Assembly: GCA_002722245.1 (NCBI GenBank)
Contig: PBLA01000026.1
Coordinates: 1-64,000 of the forward strand
Length of the DNA stretch: 64,000 bases
Direction: 5' to 3'
From: Flavobacteriales bacterium
GTDB taxonomy: Bacteria; Bacteroidota; Bacteroidia; Flavobacteriales_C; GCA-002722245
In this document: one piece after another, positions 29,027 to 38,780 of the stretch
How the letters are laid out: each line of letters opens with the position of its first letter
Position numbering within the stretch: position 1 is the stretch's first letter
Notes under the pieces: generated by a model
What the model was told of the DNA's origin: nothing
Databases searched by the model: none
The model's input: only the letters and a program-made list of their open reading frames with translations
Made by a program: the position numbers and the translations under genes

Positions 29027-29572
29027 ATGCAACCAAGAGAAATTATCAATACTACTGAGTTTAATCTTATTTTGAAACGACTCGCCTTTCAATTGATTGA
29101 AAATCACGATTATTTTGAGGATACTGTATTGATAGGACTGCAGTCCAAAGGAGTACATTTGGCCAACCGGTTAAAAAAGATTTTAAGCGATATAAATCCT
29201 TCTTTATCCCTTAATGTTGGGTATTTAGATATTACATTTTTCAGAGATGATTTTCGAAGGTCGAATAAACCTTTAGTGGCGAATGAAACAAAAATTGATT
29301 TTCTCATTGAAGGGAAAAAAGTGATTTTAATTGACGATGTGCTTTTCACTGGTCGAACTATACGTGCCGGATTGGATGCTATGTTAGCATTTGGAAGACC
29401 CTCATTGGTTGAATTACTTGTTTTTGTTGACAGGAGATACAAAAGGCATTTACCTATTCAACCTTCTTATGTAGGTAAAGTGATTGATTCAATTACCTCT
29501 GAACAGGTAAGTGTTGAATGGAAAGAATCTGAGGGAGAAGACAAAGTATTATTGCATACATCAGAAAATTAA
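29027..29572 (+). CDS. pyrR: PyrR-type phosphoribosyltransferase (pyr operon regulator / UPRTase)
   Basis: VILIDDVLFTGRTIRAGLDAML PRTase motif; directly upstream of pyrB. Confidence 0.93.
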   Translation: MQPREIINTTEFNLILKRLAFQLIENHDYFEDTVLIGLQSKGVHLANRLKKILSDINPSLSLNVGYLDITFFRDDFRRSNKPLVANETKIDFLIEGKKVILIDDVLFTGRTIRAGLDAMLAFGRPSLVELLVFVDRRYKRHLPIQPSYVGKVIDSITSEQVSVEWKESEGEDKVLLHTSEN

Positions 29573-30507
29573 TGAATATGGAGACTTTGAGTGTAGATCA
29601 TTTATTAGGAATTAAAGATTTGACCAAAGCTGATATTGACCTAATTTTTGCCACTGCGGACGAATTTAAGGACGTGATTAATCGACCAATTAAAAAAGTT
29701 CCATCTCTGCGTGACATCACAATTGCTAATTTATTTTTCGAAAACTCTACTAGAACTAAACTCTCATTTGAATTAGCTGAAAAAAGATTGTCTGCTGATG
29801 TGATCAATTTCGCAAGCGGATCTTCTTCTGTTAAAAAAGGGGAGACACTTGTAGATACAGTAAATAATATCTTATCAATGAAAGTTGATATGGTGGTAAT
29901 GCGGCACCCTAATCCAGGTGCGCATCAATTTTTGAGCAGAAATATTGATGCTAAAATTATAAATGCTGGTGATGGCGCGCATGAACACCCTACTCAAGCT
30001 CTTTTAGACGCGTACTCTATTCGTGAACGACTTGGAGAGGTCTCGGGAAAAAAAGTGGTTATTGTTGGAGATATATTACATTCTAGAGTTGCATTGAGTA
30101 ATATTTATGCTTTACAAAAACAAGGAGCGGAAGTTATGGTTTGTGGGCCCGCTACTCTTATTCCAAAATTTATTCATTCATTAGGAGTTCATGTTGAGCA
30201 TAATTTACAAAAGGCTCTTGATTGGTGTGATGTCGCCAATATGTTACGAATTCAATTAGAACGTCAAGACTCAAAATTTTTTCCTTCTATTCGAGAGTAC
30301 ACTATGCAATATGGATTAACATTAGATCATTTAAATAAACTTGAAAAAGAGATTGTTGTAATGCATCCTGGTCCAATTAATAGAGGGGTTGAGATAACAT
30401 CTGAAGTTGCTGATTCTCATCAATCGATTATATTGAATCAAGTTGAAAACGGAGTGGCTGTTCGAATGGCTGTTTTATATCTCTTGGCTAGTAAGATTAA
30501 TCGATAA
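29572..30507 (+). CDS. pyrB: Aspartate carbamoyltransferase catalytic subunit
   Basis: FFENSTRTKLSFELAEKRL, RHPNPGAHQFL, GDGAHEHPTQALLDAYSI, HPGPINRGVE. Confidence 0.97.
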   Translation: MNMETLSVDHLLGIKDLTKADIDLIFATADEFKDVINRPIKKVPSLRDITIANLFFENSTRTKLSFELAEKRLSADVINFASGSSSVKKGETLVDTVNNILSMKVDMVVMRHPNPGAHQFLSRNIDAKIINAGDGAHEHPTQALLDAYSIRERLGEVSGKKVVIVGDILHSRVALSNIYALQKQGAEVMVCGPATLIPKFIHSLGVHVEHNLQKALDWCDVANMLRIQLERQDSKFFPSIREYTMQYGLTLDHLNKLEKEIVVMHPGPINRGVEITSEVADSHQSIILNQVENGVAVRMAVLYLLASKINR

Positions 30508-30524
30508 ATGATTATAAGGGTTGA

Positions 30525-30558
30525 TTGTTTTCGACAATTAAATTTTCTCTTATATTTG
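30525..30558 (+). promoter_or_regulatory. Putative promoter (TTG-N23-TATATTTG) for STAS gene
   Basis: TTG 30525-30527; TATATTTG 30551-30558; ATG 30582. Confidence 0.5.
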
Positions 30559-30581
30559 TAATTAAAGAAAAAAGAGCCACA

Positions 30582-30956
30582 ATGAATTTTACAATTGATA
30601 AGCAAGAAAAATACACTTCCATAAAGGTTCATGTAGAAAAATTAGATACTACTGTCGCGCCTGCATTAAAATCTGAACTAGTTATGTTAAATGCGCATGG
30701 TGCTATTAATTTAATTATTAATTTAGAGGAAACACGATATTGTGATTCTTCTGGATTGTCTGCTATCTTGGTAGCCAATAGATTGTGTAAAAATGTAAAC
30801 GGGACATTTGTTTTAACAGGACTTCAAGAGTCTGTCAACAAATTAATTAAAATTTCCCAACTCGATACAATATTGAATATTACACCTACTCACAAGGAGG
30901 CTGTTGATTACGTTTTCATGTCAGAAGTAGAGAAAGATTTATCGTCTGAAGAATAA
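30582..30956 (+). CDS. STAS-domain anti-sigma factor antagonist-like protein
   Basis: LIINLEETRYCDSSGLSAILVANRLC (STAS phosphosite region). Confidence 0.85.
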   Translation: MNFTIDKQEKYTSIKVHVEKLDTTVAPALKSELVMLNAHGAINLIINLEETRYCDSSGLSAILVANRLCKNVNGTFVLTGLQESVNKLIKISQLDTILNITPTHKEAVDYVFMSEVEKDLSSEE

Positions 30957-30978
30957 AAGTGCAAATAAAAAGACTCTA

Positions 30979-31009
30979 AAGCGGTTGAATATTCAACCGC
31001 TTTTTTTTT
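30979..31009 (+). terminator. Strong hairpin with T-tract (GCGGTTGAATATTCAACCGC + T9)
   Basis: Perfect inverted repeat followed by nine T; lies 6 nt upstream of the rnz start. Confidence 0.85.
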
Positions 31010-31015
31010 AATATT

Positions 31016-31930
31016 TTGGAAAAATTAGTCATACTCGGTTGCGGATCTGCTTTACCAGCATCAGGAAGGCATCCAACAGCGCAAGTGATTGAGCATAATG
31101 GGAAGTATTTTTTAATTGATTGTGGAGAGGGGACGCAGTCAAGACTGCGTGAAAATAGCTTGTCGTTTGATAAAATCACCCACATCTTTATTTCTCATCT
31201 GCACGGGGATCATTATTTGGGATTACCAGGGTTAATATCCAGTATGCAGCTTTTAGGGAGAACACGTGAATTGAATATCTATGGCCCTCCAGGATTATGG
31301 GAAATTCTTAGTTTGCAATTTAGATTGAGCAATTCTCAAATCAGTTTTGAGCTTAAATTTCATGCAGTAGAAGAGGAGAGATGCTTATTAGATACTGAGA
31401 GGATTACTGTTCGTTCTATTCAATTGAATCACAGGATAAAATGTTTTGGTTTTCTTTTACAAGAAAAAGAAAAACCCAGAAGAATAAATGGTGAGGCGGT
31501 TAAAAATGCAGGAGTTCCTCATTTTTTTATGGAAAATTTAAGAAGAGGGGAGGATTTCATAAACGAAAAGGGAGAACAAATTCCGAATTTCCAATTAACT
31601 AAAAACTCAAAGAAATCACATACTTATGCATTTTGTAGTGATAATAGAATTAAAAAAGACTTTCACAAAAAATTAGAAGGAGTTACTGTTCTTTATCATG
31701 AATCTACTTTTTTACACAATGAATTGGAGCGTGCCAAACGAACCTTTCATACTACAGCACAAGAAGCTGCCGAATTAGCATTAGAAGTCAATCCAGATTT
31801 ATTAATACTCTCGCATTATTCTGCGCGATATCATGATGTTCGTCCACTTTTAGAAGAGGCAAAAATTTTATTTCCTAAAGTGATTTTAGCCGAGGAAAAA
31901 TTAGTTGTTAATTTTTCAAAAATATATTAA
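31016..31930 (+). CDS. rnz: Ribonuclease Z
   Basis: LGCGSALPASGRHPTAQ, FLIDCGEGTQSRLR, FISHLHGDHYLGLPGL; TTG start. Confidence 0.95.
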   Translation: MEKLVILGCGSALPASGRHPTAQVIEHNGKYFLIDCGEGTQSRLRENSLSFDKITHIFISHLHGDHYLGLPGLISSMQLLGRTRELNIYGPPGLWEILSLQFRLSNSQISFELKFHAVEEERCLLDTERITVRSIQLNHRIKCFGFLLQEKEKPRRINGEAVKNAGVPHFFMENLRRGEDFINEKGEQIPNFQLTKNSKKSHTYAFCSDNRIKKDFHKKLEGVTVLYHESTFLHNELERAKRTFHTTAQEAAELALEVNPDLLILSHYSARYHDVRPLLEEAKILFPKVILAEEKLVVNFSKIY

Positions 31931-31981
31931 TCCCATAAATGTGGTATTTTTAATTAGGATTTCTAAAGTATTTTTGCGCTC

Positions 31982-32650
31982 GTGATTGAAAAATCCAACA
32001 TAATTATCGCATCCAAGAGGTTTTTAATTGCCTCAGGAATAAGTTCGTATTTCGAAGTTTTAGGATATTCTGTTTCAATTGTAAATTCTACACAAGATGC
32101 CTTAGAGCGTTTATTAATATCTAAATTACCTAAAATTGTAATTGTTGATGAGTTTGAGTCAGTATTTAAGGTAGAGAAAACAGTCGCTTTTTTAAGTTTT
32201 ACCAAACCGGCAAAAATGATCTTGTTAAGTGACAAATTAACAAAAGAACGTTATGAACTTTTAACCAAAGTAGGTGTTCGTCATTTTATTTCCTCTCAAT
32301 TACAAGAGCATGAGCTAAGTCAACTCTATGATTGTATTATTAATACTGAACTTTTTCACGATAAAATTATTGAGGAACGTCTAAAATTTAACCCCCAGCA
32401 GGCGTTTAAAAATACTTGTGCAGAGTTAAATATTTCAGAACGGGAAGTTGAAATAATCAAGTTGATTGCAGAAGGATTTATTAATAAAGAAATTGCGAAT
32501 AAATTGTTCTTAAGTACGCATACAGTAAATACTCATCGTAAAAATATCATGAGTAAACTTGGGGTGAGTAACGCAACAGGAATTGTTATTTTTGCTGTAA
32601 AAGAAAAATTAGTAAGTCCCAAGGATTTTTTATTTTCCTCTAAACATTAA
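31982..32650 (+). CDS. LuxR-family DNA-binding response regulator-like protein
   Basis: ELNISEREVEIIKLIAEGFINKEIANKLFLSTHTVNTHRKNIMSKLGVSNATGIV HTH; GTG start. Confidence 0.88.
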   Translation: MIEKSNIIIASKRFLIASGISSYFEVLGYSVSIVNSTQDALERLLISKLPKIVIVDEFESVFKVEKTVAFLSFTKPAKMILLSDKLTKERYELLTKVGVRHFISSQLQEHELSQLYDCIINTELFHDKIIEERLKFNPQQAFKNTCAELNISEREVEIIKLIAEGFINKEIANKLFLSTHTVNTHRKNIMSKLGVSNATGIVIFAVKEKLVSPKDFLFSSKH

Positions 32651-32655
32651 ATACA

Positions 32656-32686
32656 AAAGGGGGTAAATTGATTAAATACCTCCTTT
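32656..32686. terminator. Putative stem-loop between convergent genes
   Basis: AAAGGGGGTA ... TACCTCCTTT (10 bp with one G-T), 11-nt loop; weak T-tract. Confidence 0.35.
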
Positions 32687-32697
32687 AAATCGAGGAG

Positions 32698-34002
32698 CTA
32701 ATCAAAAGTTATTAAAAATAATCCGTCTCTATCAATTTCTTTAAGCGTCACGGTTTTAATTTCATTAATTAAAGAATCGTTAAATGTTGTTTTCACTTTA
32801 ATATAATTTTCCGTGAACCCATACATAACATCATTGTTATTTTCAGCTTCAAACAAAACAGGGAAAGTTTTACCTAAATTTTCTTCGTAAAAGGCACGCT
32901 TTTTCTTTGCTGACAGTATTCTTAATTTTTTACTACGATCATCTCTGGTCTTTTTATCTACTGCATTTTCAAGATGAGGGGCAACAGTATTATCTCTTTC
33001 TGAATAGGTAAAAACATGAAAATAAGACACGTCTAATTCATTCAGGTAGTTGTAAGTTTCCAAAAAACGCTCTTCCGTTTCACCCGGGAATCCAACAATA
33101 ACATCAACTCCAATAGCGCAATGTGGCATCAACCCCTTAATTTTTTGAACTCTTGAAGTGTACACATCACGTTTATACCTTCTTCTCATAGCTTTTAGCA
33201 ATTCAGGTGACCCTGACTGAAGAGGAATGTGAAAATGTGGAACAAACTTTTTTCCGTGAGCAACGGTTTCAATAATTTCATCCGTTAAAAGATTAGGTTC
33301 AATCGAAGAAATTCGAAATCGTTCAATTCCATCAAGCAAATCAAGTTGCTTCACTAAACCATGGAATGATTCATTATTATTTTTTCCAAAATCACCAAGG
33401 TTAACCCCTGTTAAAACAATCTCTTTTGCAGAAGTTTGAGCAACACGTTTAGCAACATCAATTGTTTCTGAAATGGTATTGCTTCTACTTTTTCCTCTAG
33501 CCAATGGAATAGTGCAAAATGAACATGAATAATCACAACCATCTTGTACTTTCAAAAACGTACGAGTACGATCCCCAATTGAGTAAGAAGGGAAAAATTC
33601 GTTAACCTCATTAATATCACCATCCATAACAACAGCCTCTAAAGATTGATCTTGTTCAAGTTGTTCCACATGTTCTAAAATGTTGAACTTCTCGTTTGCG
33701 CCAAGAACAAGATTAACACCCTCAATGGTAGATATTTCTTTAGGCTTTAATTGAGCATAACATCCAATAACAGCAACATAGGCATTTGGGTTTATTTTTT
33801 TTGCCCTACGAACAATATTTCTACATTTTTTATCTGCGTTGTCGGTTACTGAGCAAGTGTTAATCACAAAAACATCTGGATTTTCTTCAAAGTCCACACG
33901 CGCAAAACCACCCTTTTCGAAATTTTGTGCAATTCCAGAGGTTTCTGAAAAATTAAGTTTACACCCGAGTGTGTAAAAAGCAACTTTTTTGTACTGATTC
34001 AT
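32698..34002 (-). CDS. mtaB: tRNA (N6-threonylcarbamoyladenosine-C2) methylthiotransferase
   Basis: TLGCKLNFSETSGI, VQDGCDYSCSFCTIPLARGKSRS radical-SAM CxxxCxxC, VGFPGETEERF. Confidence 0.92.
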   Translation of the reverse strand: MNQYKKVAFYTLGCKLNFSETSGIAQNFEKGGFARVDFEENPDVFVINTCSVTDNADKKCRNIVRRAKKINPNAYVAVIGCYAQLKPKEISTIEGVNLVLGANEKFNILEHVEQLEQDQSLEAVVMDGDINEVNEFFPSYSIGDRTRTFLKVQDGCDYSCSFCTIPLARGKSRSNTISETIDVAKRVAQTSAKEIVLTGVNLGDFGKNNNESFHGLVKQLDLLDGIERFRISSIEPNLLTDEIIETVAHGKKFVPHFHIPLQSGSPELLKAMRRRYKRDVYTSRVQKIKGLMPHCAIGVDVIVGFPGETEERFLETYNYLNELDVSYFHVFTYSERDNTVAPHLENAVDKKTRDDRSKKLRILSAKKKRAFYEENLGKTFPVLFEAENNNDVMYGFTENYIKVKTTFNDSLINEIKTVTLKEIDRDGLFLITFD

Positions 34003-34009
34003 TCAGTTG

Positions 34010-34042
34010 CAAAATTAGGCATTTGTTTTGAGTCAAAAACAA
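34010..34042 (-). promoter_or_regulatory. Putative mtaB promoter (TTG-N22-TAATTTTG, minus strand)
   Basis: CAAAATTA 34010-34017 and CAA 34040-34042 on + strand; ATG at 34002. Confidence 0.5.
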
Positions 34043-34178
34043 TGAAGACTATTTATGCCACTAATTCTTCCATGATAAAGCAACAAAATAGAACAACATT
34101 GAAAGAATAAAACAACTAAAAGTTATAAAAAAATGATAAAGTTTAGGTGTAAAACGATTTTAGGGAAGGAAAAAGCGT

Positions 34179-34186
34179 TATTTTTG
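34179..34186 (+). promoter_or_regulatory. Putative -7 element TATTTTTG upstream of transketolase N-half
   Basis: Exact TAnnTTTG match 27 nt before the ATG at 34213. Confidence 0.4.
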
Positions 34187-34212
34187 AAGCAATTATTTTT
34201 ACAAAAAGAACA

Positions 34213-35058
34213 ATGGCCGATATCCAAAAATTACAGGCAATTACATCTCAAGTTAGAAGAGACATTATTAGAATGGTTAATGCAGTAAATTCTGGTCATC
34301 CAGGAGGATCCTTGGGCTGTGCTGAATTATTTGTCGCTCTTTATAATGAAGTAATGGATTACGATCCTGCTAATTTTAAGATGGATGGAAAAAATGAAGA
34401 TATGTTCTTTTTATCTCAAGGTCATATTTCACCTGTTTGGTATAGTGTTTTGGCACATTCAGGACATTTTCCTCCGAATGAGTTAGCTACATTTAGGAAA
34501 TTGAATTCTCGATTACAAGGTCACCCAACTACACATGAAGGATTACCTGGCATAAGAATTGCATCTGGCTCGTTAGGTCAAGGGTTGTCTGTTGCTATTG
34601 GTGCTGCACAAGCCAAAAAATTAAACGATGATCACAAAACGGTATATTGTTTAATGGGAGATGGCGAACAACAAGAAGGTCAAGTTTGGGAGGCTTTGAT
34701 GTACGCGCCTCACAATAAAATTGACAACTTGATCGCTATTGTAGATTATAACAACGCTCAAATTGATGGAGCAGTTGATGATGTTCTTTCGCTTGGAAAC
34801 CTAAAAAGTAAATATGAATCCTTTGGTTGGGATGTGTTAGAAATGAACGGTAACGATTTTGAAGAAGTTCTTGCCGTATTAGCTCAAGCTAAATCAGCTT
34901 TAGGAAATCAGAAGCCAATCATGATTATAATGACCACAATTATGGGGAATGGTGTTGATTTTATGATGGGAACAAATGGTTGGCACGGTAAAGCTCCAAG
35001 CGACGAACAAACAACTGTTGCGTTAGCACAGAATCCAGAAACATTGGGCGACTATTAA
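34213..35058 (+). CDS. Transketolase, N-terminal subunit
   Basis: SGHPGGSLGCAELFVALY; LMGDGEQQEGQVWEALMYAPHNKIDNLIAIVDYNNAQIDG (TPP-binding). Confidence 0.95.
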   Translation: MADIQKLQAITSQVRRDIIRMVNAVNSGHPGGSLGCAELFVALYNEVMDYDPANFKMDGKNEDMFFLSQGHISPVWYSVLAHSGHFPPNELATFRKLNSRLQGHPTTHEGLPGIRIASGSLGQGLSVAIGAAQAKKLNDDHKTVYCLMGDGEQQEGQVWEALMYAPHNKIDNLIAIVDYNNAQIDGAVDDVLSLGNLKSKYESFGWDVLEMNGNDFEEVLAVLAQAKSALGNQKPIMIIMTTIMGNGVDFMMGTNGWHGKAPSDEQTTVALAQNPETLGDY

Positions 35059-35065
35059 AAAGCGC

Positions 35066-36424
35066 ATGTTTAAGTTTCTTCTCTTTTTATTACTTTTTAT
35101 GTTTTCATTGAGCAATTTTGCTCAAAAAGAAACGGAAACAACAAGAATTTTGTTCATTTTCGATGCCTCTAAATCCATGTTTGGACACTTTGGAGGAAAA
35201 CCAAAAATTGATATTGCTCAACGCCTGTTAAGTGAAGCTGTTGATAGTTTGAAAAACATGCCAAACGTAGAGCTTGCTTTAAGAGTTTATGGAAATAGAA
35301 GCCCCATAACACCTGGAAATCAGGATTGTGAAGATACTCATCTAGAAGTTCCTTTTGGTCCAGAAAACGTACCTCAAATTAAAACGGTATTAAAAACAAC
35401 TTATCCAAAAGGAACCACACCTATAGCTCGCTCTTTAGAGGCCACAATTAATGATTTTACACCGTGTTCGAATTGCAGAAATGTGGTTGTTTTGATAACT
35501 GATGGAATTGAAGCGTGTGATGGAGACCCATGTGCTATAGCTCGTGCAATGCGAAAAAACAAAATTTTTCTAAAGCCTTTTGTTATTGGTTTAGGAGTTT
35601 TAGAGGAATATAAGAAGCATTTTTATTGTATTGGTAATTTTTATGATGCTAAAGATGAAAACTCTTTTAAAACTGTTCTTGGACTTGTACTTGAGGAAGC
35701 GTTGAATTCTACATCTGTCCAAGTAGATTTACTAAATGTAGATGGTGAATCAAAAGAAACAAATGTGAATATGACCCTCTATGAAGCGCATACAGGAAAA
35801 GTGAAATATAATTTTTATCATACGATGAATTACAAGGGTATTCCTGATACCTTATCTATCGACCCATCCATTAAGTATAATATTCAAGTTCATACTCTTC
35901 CAGAGGTTTGGAAGGAGAATGTAGAACTCATAGCAGGACAACATAATATAATACCGATTGAGACTCCTCAAGGGAGTATCGAGTTGAAACTTTCCGAGGG
36001 AAGGATGCGCGAATTAAAGTTTATGGTACGTGAGGAAGGGGAGTGTGAAGTAGTAAACGTCCAGAGTTTTAAGGACAAAGTGAACTATATTGTTGGAACG
36101 TATGATGTGGAAATACTAACCTTACCAAGGATAAAAATGACAGTGGATGTGGAGCAAAGTAAAAACGTTCTTCTTCAAATTCCCGCTCCTGGTATAGTTA
36201 GTTTTAAAAATCCTGGAAAAGGATTTGGAAGTATTTATCAAAAGGTAGAGGGTAAAATGAACTTGTTGTATTCCTTTCTTCCAGACGCAGTAACCAAAAC
36301 AGTAGAATTACAACCTGGTAAATACCTATATGTATTCCGAGGTGAAAACCGCCAGAGAGCTTTTTATACTGTTGAAAAAGATTTCACAATTATCTCGGGA
36401 AAATCAACTATTGTCCAATTATAA
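35066..36424 (+). CDS. VWA-domain secreted protein
   Basis: Signal peptide; MIDAS-like RILFIFDASKSM, GTTPIARSLEA, VVVLITDGIEACDGDPC. Confidence 0.88.
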   Translation: MFKFLLFLLLFMFSLSNFAQKETETTRILFIFDASKSMFGHFGGKPKIDIAQRLLSEAVDSLKNMPNVELALRVYGNRSPITPGNQDCEDTHLEVPFGPENVPQIKTVLKTTYPKGTTPIARSLEATINDFTPCSNCRNVVVLITDGIEACDGDPCAIARAMRKNKIFLKPFVIGLGVLEEYKKHFYCIGNFYDAKDENSFKTVLGLVLEEALNSTSVQVDLLNVDGESKETNVNMTLYEAHTGKVKYNFYHTMNYKGIPDTLSIDPSIKYNIQVHTLPEVWKENVELIAGQHNIIPIETPQGSIELKLSEGRMRELKFMVREEGECEVVNVQSFKDKVNYIVGTYDVEILTLPRIKMTVDVEQSKNVLLQIPAPGIVSFKNPGKGFGSIYQKVEGKMNLLYSFLPDAVTKTVELQPGKYLYVFRGENRQRAFYTVEKDFTIISGKSTIVQL

Positions 36425-36428
36425 AAGG

Positions 36429-36436
36429 TATTTTTG
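36429..36436 (+). promoter_or_regulatory. Putative -7 element TATTTTTG for transketolase C-half
   Basis: Exact TAnnTTTG match between the VWA stop and the ATG at 36463. Confidence 0.35.
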
Positions 36437-36462
36437 TTACATAATTTAAGCATTTAAAACTC

Positions 36463-37416
36463 ATGAAAACGTTTGAAATTACTGGAAAAAAAGACACACG
36501 TTCTGGATTTGGAGCTGGACTTTTAGAAGCAGGAAAAAACGATGAAAATGTCGTGGCATTATGTGCCGATTTAGTTGGTTCGTTGAAAATGCAAGATTTC
36601 ATCAATGAATTTCCTGATCGCTTTTTTCAAACGGGTATTGCTGAGGCGAATATGATAGGGATGTCAGCAGGTCTTACGATAGGTGGTAAGGTGCCTTTTG
36701 CTGGGACTTTTGCCAATTTCGCTACAGGAAGAGTTTATGATCAAATTAGACAAACTGTTGCCTATTCAGGTAAAAATGTTAAAATAGCGGCCTCTCATGC
36801 TGGATTAACCCTTGGTGAGGATGGCGCTACGCATCAGATTTTGGAAGACATTGGGTTAATGAAAATGTTACCGGGTATGGTAGTGATAAACCCCTGTGAT
36901 TACAATCAAACCAAAGCAGCAACTATTGCGGTTGCAAAACATAAAGGCCCTGTATATTTGCGATTTGGACGTCCGTCTGTGCCAATTTTCACTCCAGAGA
37001 ATCAGGAATTCGAAATTGGAAAAGCAATTCATTTAAATGAGGGGACAGATGTGACTATTGTTGCAACAGGTCATTTGGTTTGGAAAGCGATTGAAGCTGG
37101 TCACGAATTAGCAAAAGAAGGTATCTCGGTAGATTTAATTAATATCCATACTATCAAACCATTAGATTCTGAGGCGATACTTAAATCTGTAGCGAAAACA
37201 GGTGCAATAGTTACCTGTGAGGAACATAATATTCATGGCGGGTTGGGAGAGAGTGTTGCTCAAGTTTTGGCTACCAATAATCCAACTCCTCAAGAATTTG
37301 TTGCGGTTAAAGATAGTTTTGGTGAATCCGGTACTCCAGATCAACTTATGGATAAGTATGGGTTAGGAACAGTTGATGTAGTGAACGCAGTTAAGAAAGT
37401 TATTGCTAGAAAGTAG
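36463..37416 (+). CDS. Transketolase, C-terminal subunit
   Basis: [65 protein letters not shown]. Confidence 0.95.
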   Translation: MKTFEITGKKDTRSGFGAGLLEAGKNDENVVALCADLVGSLKMQDFINEFPDRFFQTGIAEANMIGMSAGLTIGGKVPFAGTFANFATGRVYDQIRQTVAYSGKNVKIAASHAGLTLGEDGATHQILEDIGLMKMLPGMVVINPCDYNQTKAATIAVAKHKGPVYLRFGRPSVPIFTPENQEFEIGKAIHLNEGTDVTIVATGHLVWKAIEAGHELAKEGISVDLINIHTIKPLDSEAILKSVAKTGAIVTCEEHNIHGGLGESVAQVLATNNPTPQEFVAVKDSFGESGTPDQLMDKYGLGTVDVVNAVKKVIARK

Positions 37417-37477
37417 TCGGGTTTATTTGCTTGTTTACTTCTTTAAGTAGTAATAAGTATGATGCACAAAAGGAACA

Positions 37478-38662
37478 TTATTCAATCGCAATGTACCAAG
37501 GGATTTTAAAAAAACCCTCATAAACACATACATGAATGTTTTGATTCGGCGAGGTAATTTCGAATAAAATTTTATTCACATTGATATTATTATTGTCTTG
37601 AAAAGGGCCCCAGGGTGATAACTTAAACTTGTATGTAGTAAGTTTTGTGCCTTGGTCTTTTCTTTTACTAAGCACTTTTGCTTCATAAACTTTAGGAGGA
37701 GAATTATCCAAAGTGCAATTAATTGTTTTTATGGTTCCTATCCCGTGAACGAAAAAGAACAAGCCTATATATAGAACAACAATTAAATCTTTCTTTGCTT
37801 TGAGCTCAAGGTTACGAGTAATCATTAATATAATTGATGTTAAAATTCCACTATATATGAATGCGATTAAATAAATCTCATTTGAGTAGAGTAAATCATA
37901 ATCAAAATATGATCGTAAACAGATTGCAGCACAGCAGTATGCTAAACCGTTAAAAACAGAAGGGAATGCACTTTGGTCATCTCTGTCATGTATTTTTAAA
38001 AGTCCTCTAAAATATACAATACATGCTATAATTAATATTGGTATCAAAATGCATATCCAAGTCACTAAATTGTAGAGGAGAGGATTGAAAATATACCAGG
38101 CTGCAATTAATCCAGATCCCCAATTTAAAATTTTAGCAGTTTTTTTAGCAGAATTTAAGCGTAACTCACGCTCAGCTTCTGTTTTTCCAAATTTATGATT
38201 TGAAACAATATCCCCCTCTTCAAGTTCAATAGCTAGATCATTAAGATTTGCAAAGTTTGATATTAGAAATTCACCTAATTCCTTTCTTTTTTCAATAGAG
38301 GACTTTATAATTACTCGTTTTTTACTTTCGTCTTTGGGAATGATAATTGTTTGTAATTCAGAAACGAAGAAACCTTTTATATCATCAAAATCCAGTGAAC
38401 GATTAATTAAGGTAGATCGTTGGATAATTTTATCTTCGGTTAGTATAATTTTCCCTTTAAAAACATCCATTATATTTATTAAACTGTAACCAATCATGAA
38501 TAAAGAGACTGGACCAATCATTAAAATGATGTAAAATTTGGAATCCTCAATAAAAAATGGCCATGCGAACAGGAAAAGGATACAAATTGCAACGAATGGA
38601 GCGAAAATTATGGTAATAATTCTCCAAAATTTACTTATTCTATATTCTTTCGTGTTGTTCAA
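37478..38662 (-). CDS. Hypothetical multi-TM membrane protein
   Basis: 394 aa with N-terminal TM pair, soluble PH-like segment, then more TMs. Confidence 0.6.
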   Translation of the reverse strand: MNNTKEYRISKFWRIITIIFAPFVAICILFLFAWPFFIEDSKFYIILMIGPVSLFMIGYSLINIMDVFKGKIILTEDKIIQRSTLINRSLDFDDIKGFFVSELQTIIIPKDESKKRVIIKSSIEKRKELGEFLISNFANLNDLAIELEEGDIVSNHKFGKTEAERELRLNSAKKTAKILNWGSGLIAAWYIFNPLLYNLVTWICILIPILIIACIVYFRGLLKIHDRDDQSAFPSVFNGLAYCCAAICLRSYFDYDLLYSNEIYLIAFIYSGILTSIILMITRNLELKAKKDLIVVLYIGLFFFVHGIGTIKTINCTLDNSPPKVYEAKVLSKRKDQGTKLTTYKFKLSPWGPFQDNNNINVNKILFEITSPNQNIHVCVYEGFFKIPWYIAIE

Positions 38663-38780
38663 ATAAGATGATTATTAAAAATATTTTTATGAAATCATTG
38701 ATATTAAATCAGATTAATCAAAATCAAACCATGATATGGTTAGTAAATAAATTATTTGAACATTGAAGATAGTATATGAA

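Noticed and set aside
29110-29442. 110-aa minus ORF opposite pyrR
   Set aside because: Antisense shadow ORF of a conserved gene.
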